A stretch of DNA of 55,121 bases from Phycisphaerae bacterium. GTDB taxonomy: Bacteria > Planctomycetota > Phycisphaerae > UBA1845 > JAFGLZ01. The translations under genes were made by a program, and so were the position numbers. Every line of letters starts with the position of its first letter. Within the stretch, counting starts at the first letter, position 1. Positions 43,154 through 52,500 of the stretch are shown in pieces. The notes beneath the pieces were generated by a model, which saw nothing but the letters and a program-made list of their open reading frames with translations, ran no database searches and was not told the origin of the DNA. The stretch spans positions 1 through 55,121 of the forward strand of contig JAFGLZ010000071.1 of the NCBI GenBank assembly GCA_016927755.1. Direction: 5' to 3'.

Positions 43154-44563
43154 ATGAAAGCCAATCAGACCGGCATGATCCGGCCGAGTGACCTGACGAC
43201 CCGCAGGACCTTCTTGGGGCGCGCCGCCGCGGCCGCCGGTGCCGCTTCCGCCTTCACCATCCTGCCCGGACGCGTGGTCGCCGGACAGCGGAAGCTCTCG
43301 CCCAACGACAAGCTCAACCTCGCCGCCGTCGGCGTCGGTGGCATGGGCGGCAGCAACCTCTCGCGATGCGAGAGCGAGAACGTCGTTGCCCTCTGCGACG
43401 TCGACTCCGACTTGGCCGGCAAGACCTTCGCCAAGCACCCGCAGGCCCGGCGGTATAAGGACTATCGCGTCATGTTCGACAAGGAGAAGGACATCGACGC
43501 CGTCATCGTCGCCACGCCCGACCACACGCACGCCGTCATCGCGCTGGCCGCCATCCGGCGAGGCCTGCACGTCTACGTCCAGAAGCCTCTCACCTACGAC
43601 GTCCGCGAGGCCCGCGTCCTCACCGAGGCCGCCCGAAAACACAAGGTCATCAGTCAAATGGGCAACCAGGGCCACTCCGGACCCGACATCCGCCGCGTGT
43701 GCGAGTGGGTCTGGTCCGGCGCGCTCGGTCCCATCAAGGAGGCTCACGCCTGGACCAACCGTCCCGTCTGGCCGCAGGGCATCGAGGTCGACCGTCCGAA
43801 GGAGACTCCGCCCGTCCCCGCCTCGCTCGACTGGGACCTCTGGATCGGGCCCGCGCCGATGCGACCGTATCACCCGACGTATCACCCCGGCAACTGGCGG
43901 GCCTGGTGCGACTTCGGCACCGGCTCGCTCGGCGACCTGGGCTGCCACATCGTCGACGCCGCCTTCTGGGCCCTTAAGCTCAAGTACCCCGTCAGCGTCG
44001 AGGGCTGCATCTCCACCTACTGGCACGCGCTGTGGAAAGAGACCAAACCCAAGAACGAGAACTATCCCCGCTCCACCATCGTGCGATACCAGTTCCCCGC
44101 CCGCCAGGGCATGCCCGAGGTCAAGCTCACCTGGTGGGACGGCGGCATGATGCCCCCCCGCCCTGAAGCCCTCGGCCCGAACGAGAAGATGGGCGACAGC
44201 GACGGCGGGCTCCTCTTCATCGGAGAGAAGGCCACGCTGATGTGCGGCAACTACGGCCGGAACCTGAAGGTGATTCCCGACAACGTCATGAAGGACGCGG
44301 CGCCGCCCGAGTCGCTGGAGCGCGTCCCCGGCGGTGTTGATGGACACGAGAAGGACTGGATCCGCGCCTGCAAGGACGGCAAGCCCTCGTCCTCGAACTT
44401 CGACTACGCCGGCCCGCTCTCCGAGACCGTCCTCATGGGCAACCTGGCCGTCCGCTTCCCCGACCGGAAGCTCCTCTGGGACGGCGAGAAGATGGAAGTG
44501 ACCAACGACCCCGCCGCCAACGCCTTCGTCCGAAGGCAGTATCGCGAGGGTTGGACGCTGTAG
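43154..44563 (+). CDS. Tat-exported Gfo/Idh/MocA oxidoreductase
   Basis: A 469-residue protein. ATG 43154 has AAGGAAG upstream. Tat leader TTRRTFLGRAAAAAGAAS at residues 16-34. Rossmann motif LAAVGVGGMGGSNLSRC, then VVALCDVDSD, VIVATPDHTHAVIALAAIRR, and QKPLTYDVREARVL (the EKP motif as QKP), then DLGCHIVDAAFWALKL in the C-terminal domain. These enzymes use NAD(P) to oxidise sugars; exported planctomycete copies are thought to carry a prebound cofactor. The sialidase-like gene follows in the same direction (95 bases). Both are bracketed by copies of one palindromic motif. Confidence 0.93.
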   Translation: MKANQTGMIRPSDLTTRRTFLGRAAAAAGAASAFTILPGRVVAGQRKLSPNDKLNLAAVGVGGMGGSNLSRCESENVVALCDVDSDLAGKTFAKHPQARRYKDYRVMFDKEKDIDAVIVATPDHTHAVIALAAIRRGLHVYVQKPLTYDVREARVLTEAARKHKVISQMGNQGHSGPDIRRVCEWVWSGALGPIKEAHAWTNRPVWPQGIEVDRPKETPPVPASLDWDLWIGPAPMRPYHPTYHPGNWRAWCDFGTGSLGDLGCHIVDAAFWALKLKYPVSVEGCISTYWHALWKETKPKNENYPRSTIVRYQFPARQGMPEVKLTWWDGGMMPPRPEALGPNEKMGDSDGGLLFIGEKATLMCGNYGRNLKVIPDNVMKDAAPPESLERVPGGVDGHEKDWIRACKDGKPSSSNFDYAGPLSETVLMGNLAVRFPDRKLLWDGEKMEVTNDPAANAFVRRQYREGWTL

Positions 44564-44658
44564 CATCACGGGAGGCAGGCGACTCGACGCTTCCCAAGCC
44601 AAGCGGAGCGTCCCCTGTCCTCCGTCCTGCTCACGTCATCGCGCAAAGGAGCGGCAGC

Positions 44659-45933
44659 ATGTACAGGCGACTGGTTTTCGTCGTCCCCGTTGGACTCCTC
44701 GGAGGTCTGATCGTGATGTCCAGCGCGCGAGCGGATGGGCCCGACAAGCGCCCGCCGGTCAAGACTCCCGTCGTCAAGGTAGTCACCGGCGGCGAGTCGA
44801 AGATCCCCGCCTCCGCCTGCCGGCAGATGCTGGTCGGACCCGGCGTGAAACAGCCCGACCCCTTCCCGGGCTACCGAGGCTTCGTCGGTTGGGAGTCGCC
44901 CCTGCGGCTTCGAGACGGAACGCTCCTCGTCGGCTTCTCCGCCGGCTACTGGCACGCCTCGCCGCCGACGCCCCTTCGTGTCCCGCCCGCGACGCTCAAG
45001 CACTGGCAGGACCTCGGTATGCAGAAGGACATCGACGCCCCCCGCGGCGGCCGGGCGATGATCATCCGGTCCAACGACGGCGGCAAGACGTGGTCCAAGC
45101 CCGCCACGATCATCGACACCCCCGCGGACGACCGGCACCCGAACTTCCTCGAGCTGCCCGACAAGACCATCCTCTGCACTCTCTTCACCTACACCGGCAG
45201 CGAGGACGTCGCCAAAGAGCCCGACCTCGCCGCGAGAACGGGCATCCTCCGCTCGACCGACGGCGGAAAGACCTGGGAGCAGAAGCCGCGGCGACTGCCC
45301 TCGCCCTTCGTCTTCGACGCCACCGACGGCCCGCCGATCCTCCTTCAGGACGGGTCGATCCTCCTGGCCGTCTACGGCTCCCCCGCCAAGGGCGTGCCCG
45401 AGCAGGTCGGCATCTTTCGCTCGACCGATACCGGCCAAACGTGGAAGCTCCTGTCCGTCGTCAAGTCCAATCATGAGATGAGCGAGCCCACCGTCGCCCA
45501 GCTACCCAGCGGGCGTCTCGTCCTCATGGCCCGACCCGAGGGAGACGTCGCCTGGTCGGACGACGGCGGCCACACTTGGACCCAGCCCGTTTCATTCGGC
45601 ATGCGCATGTTCGAGCCGGGCCTCGTCACACTGAAGGACGGTACGCTGCTCTGCCTGCACGGCTCCTACGGCGCCGGCGGTTTCCGGGCCATCTTCAGCA
45701 CCGACGGCGGCGCGACGTGGATCGCCCCCGCCGCCAAGCACGGCTTCGTCGTCGACGCCGGTGTGTACGGCTACGCCAAGGGCGTCCTCATGCCCGACGG
45801 ATCCGTCTTCGCCGCCTACATCCACACGGGTGGGCACAAGACCAAGGACGCCGAGAGCAACGGCATCTTCGCCATCCGCCTCCGCGTCCGCCCCGACCAC
45901 AGCGGAATCGATCTCCTCCCCGCGGTCGAGTAA
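44659..45933 (+). CDS. Secreted sialidase-like (BNR) protein
   Basis: A 424-residue protein. ATG 44659 has AAAGGAG seven bases upstream. Signal peptide to about residue 25. A six-bladed propeller with Asp boxes SNDGGKTW, STDGGKTW, STDTGQTW, SDDGGHTW, STDGGATW, preceded by ESPLRLRDGTLLVGFSAGYW. An Arg in the first blade and a Glu-rich central blade (HEMSEPTVAQLPSGRLVLMA) are compatible with a sialidase active site but the full Arg triad cannot be confirmed. Follows the Gfo/Idh/MocA gene. Confidence 0.85.
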   Translation: MYRRLVFVVPVGLLGGLIVMSSARADGPDKRPPVKTPVVKVVTGGESKIPASACRQMLVGPGVKQPDPFPGYRGFVGWESPLRLRDGTLLVGFSAGYWHASPPTPLRVPPATLKHWQDLGMQKDIDAPRGGRAMIIRSNDGGKTWSKPATIIDTPADDRHPNFLELPDKTILCTLFTYTGSEDVAKEPDLAARTGILRSTDGGKTWEQKPRRLPSPFVFDATDGPPILLQDGSILLAVYGSPAKGVPEQVGIFRSTDTGQTWKLLSVVKSNHEMSEPTVAQLPSGRLVLMARPEGDVAWSDDGGHTWTQPVSFGMRMFEPGLVTLKDGTLLCLHGSYGAGGFRAIFSTDGGATWIAPAAKHGFVVDAGVYGYAKGVLMPDGSVFAAYIHTGGHKTKDAESNGIFAIRLRVRPDHSGIDLLPAVE

Positions 45934-45934
45934 G

Positions 45935-45956
45935 AAAAGGTGTCAGGCTACTTTTT
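45935..45956 (+). repeat. Half copy of the AAAAGG-TGTCAGGCTACTTTT motif
   Basis: Two bases after the stop codon of the sialidase-like gene: 22 bases that match the left arm of the hairpin at 42991-43013 except at one or two positions. No inverse arm follows within 60 bases. Confidence 0.75.
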
Positions 45957-45985
45957 CGCAACAACTTGGCAGGCAGGGTTAAGCG

Positions 45986-47386
45986 CTATCCACCCGCTCG
46001 CGACCTCCCCCCAACCGCGCGGACAAGCCTGTGAACAGCCGCGACAACCCGATCCTCAACGTCACCGCCCCAGCGGACCGCCGGACGCCCGTACTCGTAA
46101 AGGTACGACCCGCCCTCGTAGCCACCCTCTTCCCAGACGCGCCGCGATGGAATGTACGCCACCAGGTTGTTGGCGTATCCGCACACCCACGTCACCGCGC
46201 CGAACTCCTTCTTGAACCGTAGCGAGTAGTCCACCACCGCCTCGCCCCCCAGCGCGATAAAGAGCAGCTCCTGCCCCAGCCTCCACGCCTGCACGGGGTA
46301 GGCATACGATGGAGAGAACCTCTCCCCGGCGTCCAGCTTCTTGAGCATGCGAGCCGCCCAACGGGCGTAGATCGCGTTGCCGCTCTGCAGCCCGGCCTTC
46401 AACTCCTCGCGCGTCGCGTTCTTCTCATAGGGCAGCTCGACGAACTCGAACGCCGTCCGCAGGCTCGAACCGACCGGCCTCAGCGGTTTGGCAAGCGCCT
46501 TCTCGACGCCGTTGGCCAGCATTCGCCCGTACTTCTCGCAGAACTCGACCTGCCGCCGGGGTATAGGGTTCTGATCCCCCCCGCACCCCGCCACGAACAT
46601 TGCTGTCGCGCCGGGGTGGGCCTTCTCGATGTCGATCTGCGCGAAGCCAGGGTAGTCCCCGCACCACGTCGCAAAGCTGAGCGTCGTCGCGTGGCACGCA
46701 TATCCGAACACGAGCGCCGTCAACCGGTCCTCCCCGCCCCGCACGGCCAGGATCGGCACCGAATGATCCACCGGCCCCTTGAGCGGCGTGCCCGCCGCCA
46801 TGAGCTTCGGAACCTCCGCCTCGGGGTTGTTGCGACGGTTCACCGCGAACGTCGCGATGCCCTCGCCCATGAGAAGCCGCCCCGGCGACATCCCGGCAAG
46901 CGCCTTGGCCACCATCTCGACCGTCTGGGCGACCATCCGCTCGGTGTACTCGGCCACTAGCTTCTCCTGCTCGGCGTCGATCGGATAGTAATCCCACAGG
47001 TCGTCCAGCAGCCGCGGTCCGCAGTGATTGTGCGAGAAGCCGATGATGACCTGCGATCGCTCCAGCCCACAGCGCTCCTTGAGCCCCTTGACGATCGCCT
47101 CGTACATCACGCTGGGCATGCCCTGATTGTCGGTCGTCACGAGCACGGCGCGATGCCCCTCGGCATCCTCCAGCGCCAGCGCCTTCATCCACAAGTCATG
47201 AAGCTTGCCCTCGGGCGCCCGCCTCGAGCCGTACCCGGCCAGCCACACCGGCTTGTCCGGCGTAATGACCGCCCGGGCCGTCCCAACCTTCCAGTCCATG
47301 GCCTCACCTCTCGCAACCCCTGCGGCGACGAGAATCGTCCCCGCGAGGACACATCGCCGACACATCATGCGATTCCATCGTGTCAT
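45986..47386 (-). CDS. Secreted neutral/alkaline ceramidase-like protein
   Basis: A 466-residue protein. ATG 47386 with GGAG five bases upstream; signal peptide near residues 8-28. It resembles the N-terminal zinc amidohydrolase domain of neutral ceramidases: VGTARAVITPDKPVWLAGYG, MKALALEDAEGHRAVLVTTD, a His motif GFSHNHCGPRLL, FGYACHATTLS, and FVAGCGGDQNPI. The immunoglobulin-like C-terminal domain of true ceramidases is absent. Planctomycetes carry many copies, so lipid amidase activity is not assured. Convergent with the sialidase-like gene. Confidence 0.88.
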   Translation of the reverse strand: MTRWNRMMCRRCVLAGTILVAAGVARGEAMDWKVGTARAVITPDKPVWLAGYGSRRAPEGKLHDLWMKALALEDAEGHRAVLVTTDNQGMPSVMYEAIVKGLKERCGLERSQVIIGFSHNHCGPRLLDDLWDYYPIDAEQEKLVAEYTERMVAQTVEMVAKALAGMSPGRLLMGEGIATFAVNRRNNPEAEVPKLMAAGTPLKGPVDHSVPILAVRGGEDRLTALVFGYACHATTLSFATWCGDYPGFAQIDIEKAHPGATAMFVAGCGGDQNPIPRRQVEFCEKYGRMLANGVEKALAKPLRPVGSSLRTAFEFVELPYEKNATREELKAGLQSGNAIYARWAARMLKKLDAGERFSPSYAYPVQAWRLGQELLFIALGGEAVVDYSLRFKKEFGAVTWVCGYANNLVAYIPSRRVWEEGGYEGGSYLYEYGRPAVRWGGDVEDRVVAAVHRLVRAVGGRSRAGG

Positions 47387-47779
47387 GACCGCTCCAAGCT
47401 CGCATCGTACGCACACCAACCCCGCACCATAACCATCAGCCTACCCCGATCCAAGCTAGCCTGTCCAACCTTCGTTGGCGCGCACGGTGGCTGTCCGGAA
47501 CCACTCACGACATGACCGACACAATCGCCGGAGTGCCAAGTGGTTGCACCGGCTACCGATACCCCTGAACGATCCACGAGCCTTCGGGAATCCCGCCTTG
47601 CCTGGCCGGGGGTATGCAGGCTATGCCTCAATGATGGCTGGGAAGCTGGGTGATCCCCCACCCGGACGGCCATGCCCTGCGGTAGAGACAGTCGGGAGCG
47701 TATCGTCCCATCCGAACGGTACGTCCCCATGCGTGTATACCGCACTCCTTCACGTCTGAGTGGTCGCCTCAGCAGAGGA
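47387..47779. other. Gene-free stretch before the recombinase remnant
   Basis: About 390 bases with no gene on either strand. It holds the leader of the ceramidase-like gene at its left edge and no ordered repeat that I can see. Confidence 0.4.
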
Positions 47780-48290
47780 TCTGTGAAGATGCCATGTCAG
47801 CCGAGAGAGCGGCACTCCCTAGCCCAACAGCTTGCACGGCACTCAACCATAACGTTGACCATGGATCGCTACTCACACACCGTGGTGGGGGAGCAAGCCG
47901 AGGCCCTCGAGGTCCTCCCCGAGCTGGCGATCGGGGAGGAGAATCAGCGGGAGGCTGCCACGGGAACCGACGGAACAAGCTTGGTGGATACCTTGGTGTT
48001 TTCCTTGGTGGAACGGGGTTCATCGAAGAAGCAACGGATGTCATCGGTTGGCACCGGCGCACGTTGCTCGGCGAAAAGGGGGGCTCACGCAAGCCAAGAC
48101 AAGGCCGGTACTTCTGGCATCAACCGGCCGCGTAAGTCATCGCATGACACGCCTGTCAAACAAAGCCACCGCCCGGACTCGAACCGGGAACCTGCGGTCT
48201 GCAAAGACGTCACGTCTGGTTCTTCCATACGGTTTTCCCAAGGAACTCTGCGTCTTTCGGCCTGCCAAGGCCAGCGTTACGCCAAGTGAC
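47780..48290 (+). pseudogene. 3' remnant of a tyrosine recombinase (integrase) gene
   Basis: Translation gives SLAQQLARHSTITLTMDRYS followed by HTVVGEQAEALEVLPEL, the conserved end of phage-type site-specific integrases, with the catalytic Tyr in MDRYSH. The frame runs on to 48289 with a Ser/Thr/Arg-rich tail that contains a reading of the tRNA fragment below. The catalytic Arg/His box (HxLR) and everything before it are missing, so the gene is a stump. It lies in the decayed region between the ceramidase-like gene and the subtilase gene. Confidence 0.7.
48164..48206 (-). tRNA. tRNA 3' half (T-arm and acceptor strand only)
   Basis: On the minus strand: a T-arm CCCGG-TTCGAGT-CCGGG (48188-48172), the acceptor 3' strand CGGTGGC (48171-48165) and a discriminator base, preceded by a plausible anticodon-loop/variable region (TTTGCAGACCGCAGGTT). 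The 5' half (an acceptor strand GCCACCG and D-arm) is absent on the upstream side. The anticodon could be GCA (Cys) or TGC (Ala) depending on the alignment. This looks like an integration-site core left by a recombinase, not a working gene. Confidence 0.55.
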
Positions 48291-48533
48291 TGCCAGCGGT
48301 CGGCTAGCTGATGCGCGCAGTCATGCAGAAAGGGGGCGCACTTCGGGGCGCACTTGGATTCGTTGCGATCGCTAGGCTGGTAAGCTCCTCGGAACGGGAG
48401 CTTGTACGCCTCGGGGTATGCGGCGACTGCCCGATACGACCGCCGAGGCCTCCGGGTAACACCGCTTCATTTGAGACCTCTGTTTGGCGCGAGCGATTAT
48501 GATCCCCTACCCAAGACGGGAGGGGCAGTCGCC

Positions 48534-48800
48534 CTAAGCTTTCACAGCGCTGCCGGCTCGGCGACCTCGGGAATGCGGACCTCCATTGCTGAATATGATG
48601 CCCGCCTCAGCGGATGGCCGAAAGCTGGCGTACAAGTAGTAGTCGTGGATGGAGCATGAGCCGCCCCGCGCTAGCGCGGAGCCAGCGTCGCAAGCATCCT
48701 CAATCCCTTCCCACACGTTCCCTTCCCGGTAGGACGTTCCGTACCCGACGCTGTCGGCGATGAGTTGTGCCGGCTTGGGAGCCAGGATCGACAGGTATCC
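48534..48800 (-). pseudogene. Fragment of a formylglycine-generating-enzyme (SUMF1) domain
   Basis: The minus strand encodes SVGYGTSYREGNVWEGIED followed by LARGGSCSIHDYYLYASFRP, which resembles the C-terminal end of FGE-sulfatase domains (GNVWEW...LRGGSW...YLRSSYR). The second Trp of NVWEW and the terminal GFR motif are changed or lost, and there is no N-terminal part. It appears to be a decayed piece in the same degraded region as the recombinase remnant. Confidence 0.5.
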
Positions 48801-49588
48801 GGGTCAGCGCAGATGCGGGAGCAACTCCTGACCCGCTCGCACGCGCCTCTTCGAGGAGAAGCGATAGCGCGGGTCGCTATCCGAAAGATGATTTAACTAC
48901 ACAACGACCGAGCAACGTCCAATGCGGCGAACCAGGGCAGGGGGAACTGCACAGAACAGCAGTTGAGGGGCGATTCGAGCGGGGTCGCGCAGAGGCAGAT
49001 GGATGCAAGATGGCTGCACACTTGTCAGCAGCGGGATGAGCCTTGGCCGCAGCGCACGATGTCCAAGTTCTTTTTGCGACGCAATAAGCGATCCTCAACG
49101 TACGCTGATCTCACGAAATCCTTCTCGTTGGGAACCTTAGCCTTGTATGGAAACTCATGCACCCGGTGTTCGTGTCTGTGTGGGTGTTGTTCGGGCTAAC
49201 AAAATACGAAGATTCATTTGCCATATGATGAAATGTGCATCATAATGTGGTCAGTTCTTCTGCGAGAGAAGCGAGTACCTGTCTAACCGCTGTGGAAGCA
49301 GGAAGAGGGAAGACATCGACGGGTAGGGAGGGTACGCGCGCTGGGGCTTGATTGGCACATCGCAAGCCCTGGCACTCTTCGTTCATTCTCGCTGCGATTT
49401 GAGTTGGGTTAAGGCTTCGCTGAACGCCGGGCGATCGAGGCGATGCGGAGGGGGCTTAGCGTCTGCCCGGCCTGAGCCAACGGGAGTGGGGTGCGCGCAG
49501 TCTGTGGAGCACAATCCGGGCTCCGCTTCCGGCTGAGTGTCGAGATTGCGTCGGGCGATCCGTGGAGGCGGCTGCGAGGAGGCGGCAC
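48801..49588. other. Gene-poor leader region of the subtilase gene
   Basis: Nearly 800 bases with no gene that I can support; lower GC around 49190-49260, where a promoter candidate sits. No repeats or hairpins of note. Confidence 0.4.
49218..49246 (+). promoter_or_regulatory. Candidate sigma-70-type promoter for the subtilase gene
   Basis: TTGCCA at 49218-49223 and CATAAT at 49241-49246, 17 bases apart (five of six matches in each box), in a locally AT-rich spot 343 bases upstream of the start codon. Confidence 0.5.
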
Positions 49589-52500
49589 ATGATCATGAAC
49601 ATTCGGTCCGGGGTATCCATTGGGCTCGTCGTTGGCGTGTTGGGAGTAGGGACCATCGTATGGAGCTCAGGCGTCGCTGCCTCCTCAGGCGACAGTGCGA
49701 GCACCCAGGCCCCCCGTCATGTGGAGCCCGCGAAGGCGGTGGCCGGATTCAAGAGAGCGTCTGCTGTTGAGGGCGAGGACGCTGAAGGGACAGGTCACGC
49801 TGGCCGTGGTAGGGGCGTTCGATGGCGGTCGGGAAGGGTTACCCCCCGGCCCGTGGGCGATGCCGATCTGGGCGAGCAGTTGAAGGCGCAGGAAAGCCGA
49901 CATGTCGTCGTGCAATTGAATGAGATCCCGACCGCCGAGAAACGCGCGGTCTTAGAGGCATCTGGCGTCAGGTTGTTGAGATACTTGGGAGGGAATGCGT
50001 ACTTCGCAAAGATTGAGGGTCAGGAGCGGGGCCAGGCTGCCGTAGCGGCCGTCAGGGAATCCGGTGTGATTGGCGTCGTACAGGTGGAAAGGGGGCACAA
50101 GCTGCACCCAACGCTGCTGCGAGGTGAGTTTCCCGATCACGCGAGATTCAGTGCGCCGGTGGCCGGAGGGAGACTTGCGGTCGGGCCAAGGTGGGAAAAG
50201 GTTCACCGCCTCCCGGACGCGGTGTTGGATCGGAGAGTCGAGACAGAACCAGACGGCGAGACAGACACGTTGGTAGTGTACGTCCTGTTCCACCCGGACG
50301 TCCAAATCAATGGCGAGGCGGTTGAGGTCGTACACAATCATGGCGGTGTGGTCCGGAGCGTAATGAGAACGATCAACGCGGCCGTGGTTTGGGTTCCTCA
50401 GGCTAATCTCGACGCCCTGGCGGGACAGGATGCTGTCCAGTGGATCGAGCCGGCGTTGCCGACGCTGGAGAAGGCAAACTACTGGAGTCGAATCCGCACG
50501 CAGGCCGAGATCGTCCAATCAGCCCCCTACAACCTCGATGGTTCGGGCGTCAAGGTTATGGTGTACGATGATGGATTGCCTTGGCCAAACCACCCCGACT
50601 TCGGAGATCGCGTGCACATCCACGTGCGGGAGGGCGTTAGTGGTCCCAACGAACACCCTACTCACATCTGCGGCTCAATCGGGGGAGATGGATCTCTCTG
50701 GGGGGATGATCCCAATAATGACCCAAACTGCAGCCCAAAGGGTGTGGCACCGGGTGTGGTAATGGAATGTTATGCAGCGCAGGCGGACGATGCCGACCTG
50801 CCAGGTTTCCTGTACACGGATCCGGGTGACATCGAGGAGGCCTACGACGACGCGATCAACACCGAAGGGGTGGAGATCATCAACAACTCCATCGTTTGCG
50901 AACTCGCTGCGCGTCGTTTCCCCTGTGAGTGGGAAGGTGATTACGGACTCACATCCATGATCATCGACGGGATTGTCCGAGGCAGCTTGGGGTCGCATAC
51001 GAGAGTCGTGTGGGCCAACGGCAACGAGCGAGACCAGGACGGGGATCCCCTGAGCAGAGATCCTCCAGAGGGGTGGTGCGGGATTGGGTGCTACACGACT
51101 CCACCTCCGGCTACTGCGAAGAACGCCATCAGCGTGGGAGCCGTTTACTCTGATCCAAACTCCCTTGCATATGAGCCTTCCGTCACATTCTTCACTAGCT
51201 GGGGGCCTACGGATGATGGGAGGCTCAAGCCGGAGGTCTGCGCCCCAGGCTCGTCCCAATGGGTCATCCTCAATCCATCGGCTCATACGTTCTCGACCTC
51301 CTTCCTCAAACCTACGACCTACCCGGGCCGCTACTATGGAACCTCCTCGTCGGCTGCCTTTGTGAGCGGTTTGTGCGCGCTGATCTTGCAGGACTTCCAG
51401 ACCCAGTTTCCCGGATCGCCGCTCCCTTTGAACTCAACACTCAAGGTCCTGCTGGTCCACACTGCGGAGGACCACAACAGTCCTGGCCCTGACTACGGAG
51501 AAGGTTATGGCTCTGTTCTAGTGAAAGAGGCCATCGATCTAATGCGATCGGGGAACTTCTTCGAGGATGTGATCGACCACGATCAGGAGATTGTCTTCTA
51601 CGTGGACGCTCCAGCCGAAGCGAATTCGCTCAAGGCCACTCTGGCCTGGGACGACGTCCCCGGCGCGCTCAACGCCTCGAAGGAACTCGTCAACGATCTA
51701 GACATCGTTGCCATCAGCCCTAGCGAGGTGATCCACCTTCCATGGACGCTCGACCCCAACCTTCCCATGAACGGTGCCGTCCGGACCACGTCAGACCATC
51801 TGAACAACCTTGAGCAAGTGGTGGTGGACAGTCCCGAGGAAGGACTGTGGGCGATTCGGATCCGGGGCTATTCGATCCCTCAAGGCCCACAGTCCTTCTC
51901 CATAGCGTTCACACCGGGCTACCAGACTTGCTCTCCAACCGGACGGATCATCCTTGACGCCGACAGCTACGGCTGCAGCGCGACCGCAGCGGTCACGGTC
52001 ATTGACTGCGACATGGACGAGGACCCTCAGTCGGTCGATTCCTTCGCGATCACGATGACTTCCGATACAGAGCCTGCAGGTGAGAGCGTTTTAGTGACGG
52101 AGACGAGTGAGAGCTCTGGCAGATTCGTAGGGACCATCTCGCTTGGCACGACCGACGCGCCTGGGCTCCTGCATGTGGCGCCCGGCGACACCGTGACGGC
52201 GGTATACGAGGACGCCGAGGACGCCAACGGTGATCCCGCGGAGGTCCAGGACACCGCCCAGGTGGACTGCGTGAGTCCCGTTATCTCGAACGTCGCGGTG
52301 ACTGTGGAGGATTACACGACGGCGGTTGTGACGTTTGAGACAGACGTTACGGCCGTTGGGGCGGTGCACTACGCGTTGTCGTGCGGGGGACCGAACGAGA
52401 CTGCGTCCGAGCTGTCGCGCGGGACCTCTCACGTGCTGGAGATTCCCGGGTTGGAGCCAAACGCCACCTACTTCTTCAGCGTTGAAGCGGAAGATGATGC

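Noticed and set aside
43004..44602. 532-residue frame on the minus strand
   Set aside because: Antisense to the Gfo/Idh/MocA gene; its end runs through the inverted repeat at 42991-43069.
39148..49251. Shared 12-mer TCATAATGTGGT at 39148 and 49240
   Set aside because: A 12-base match is expected many times by chance between positions of a 55-kb window, and the contexts differ.
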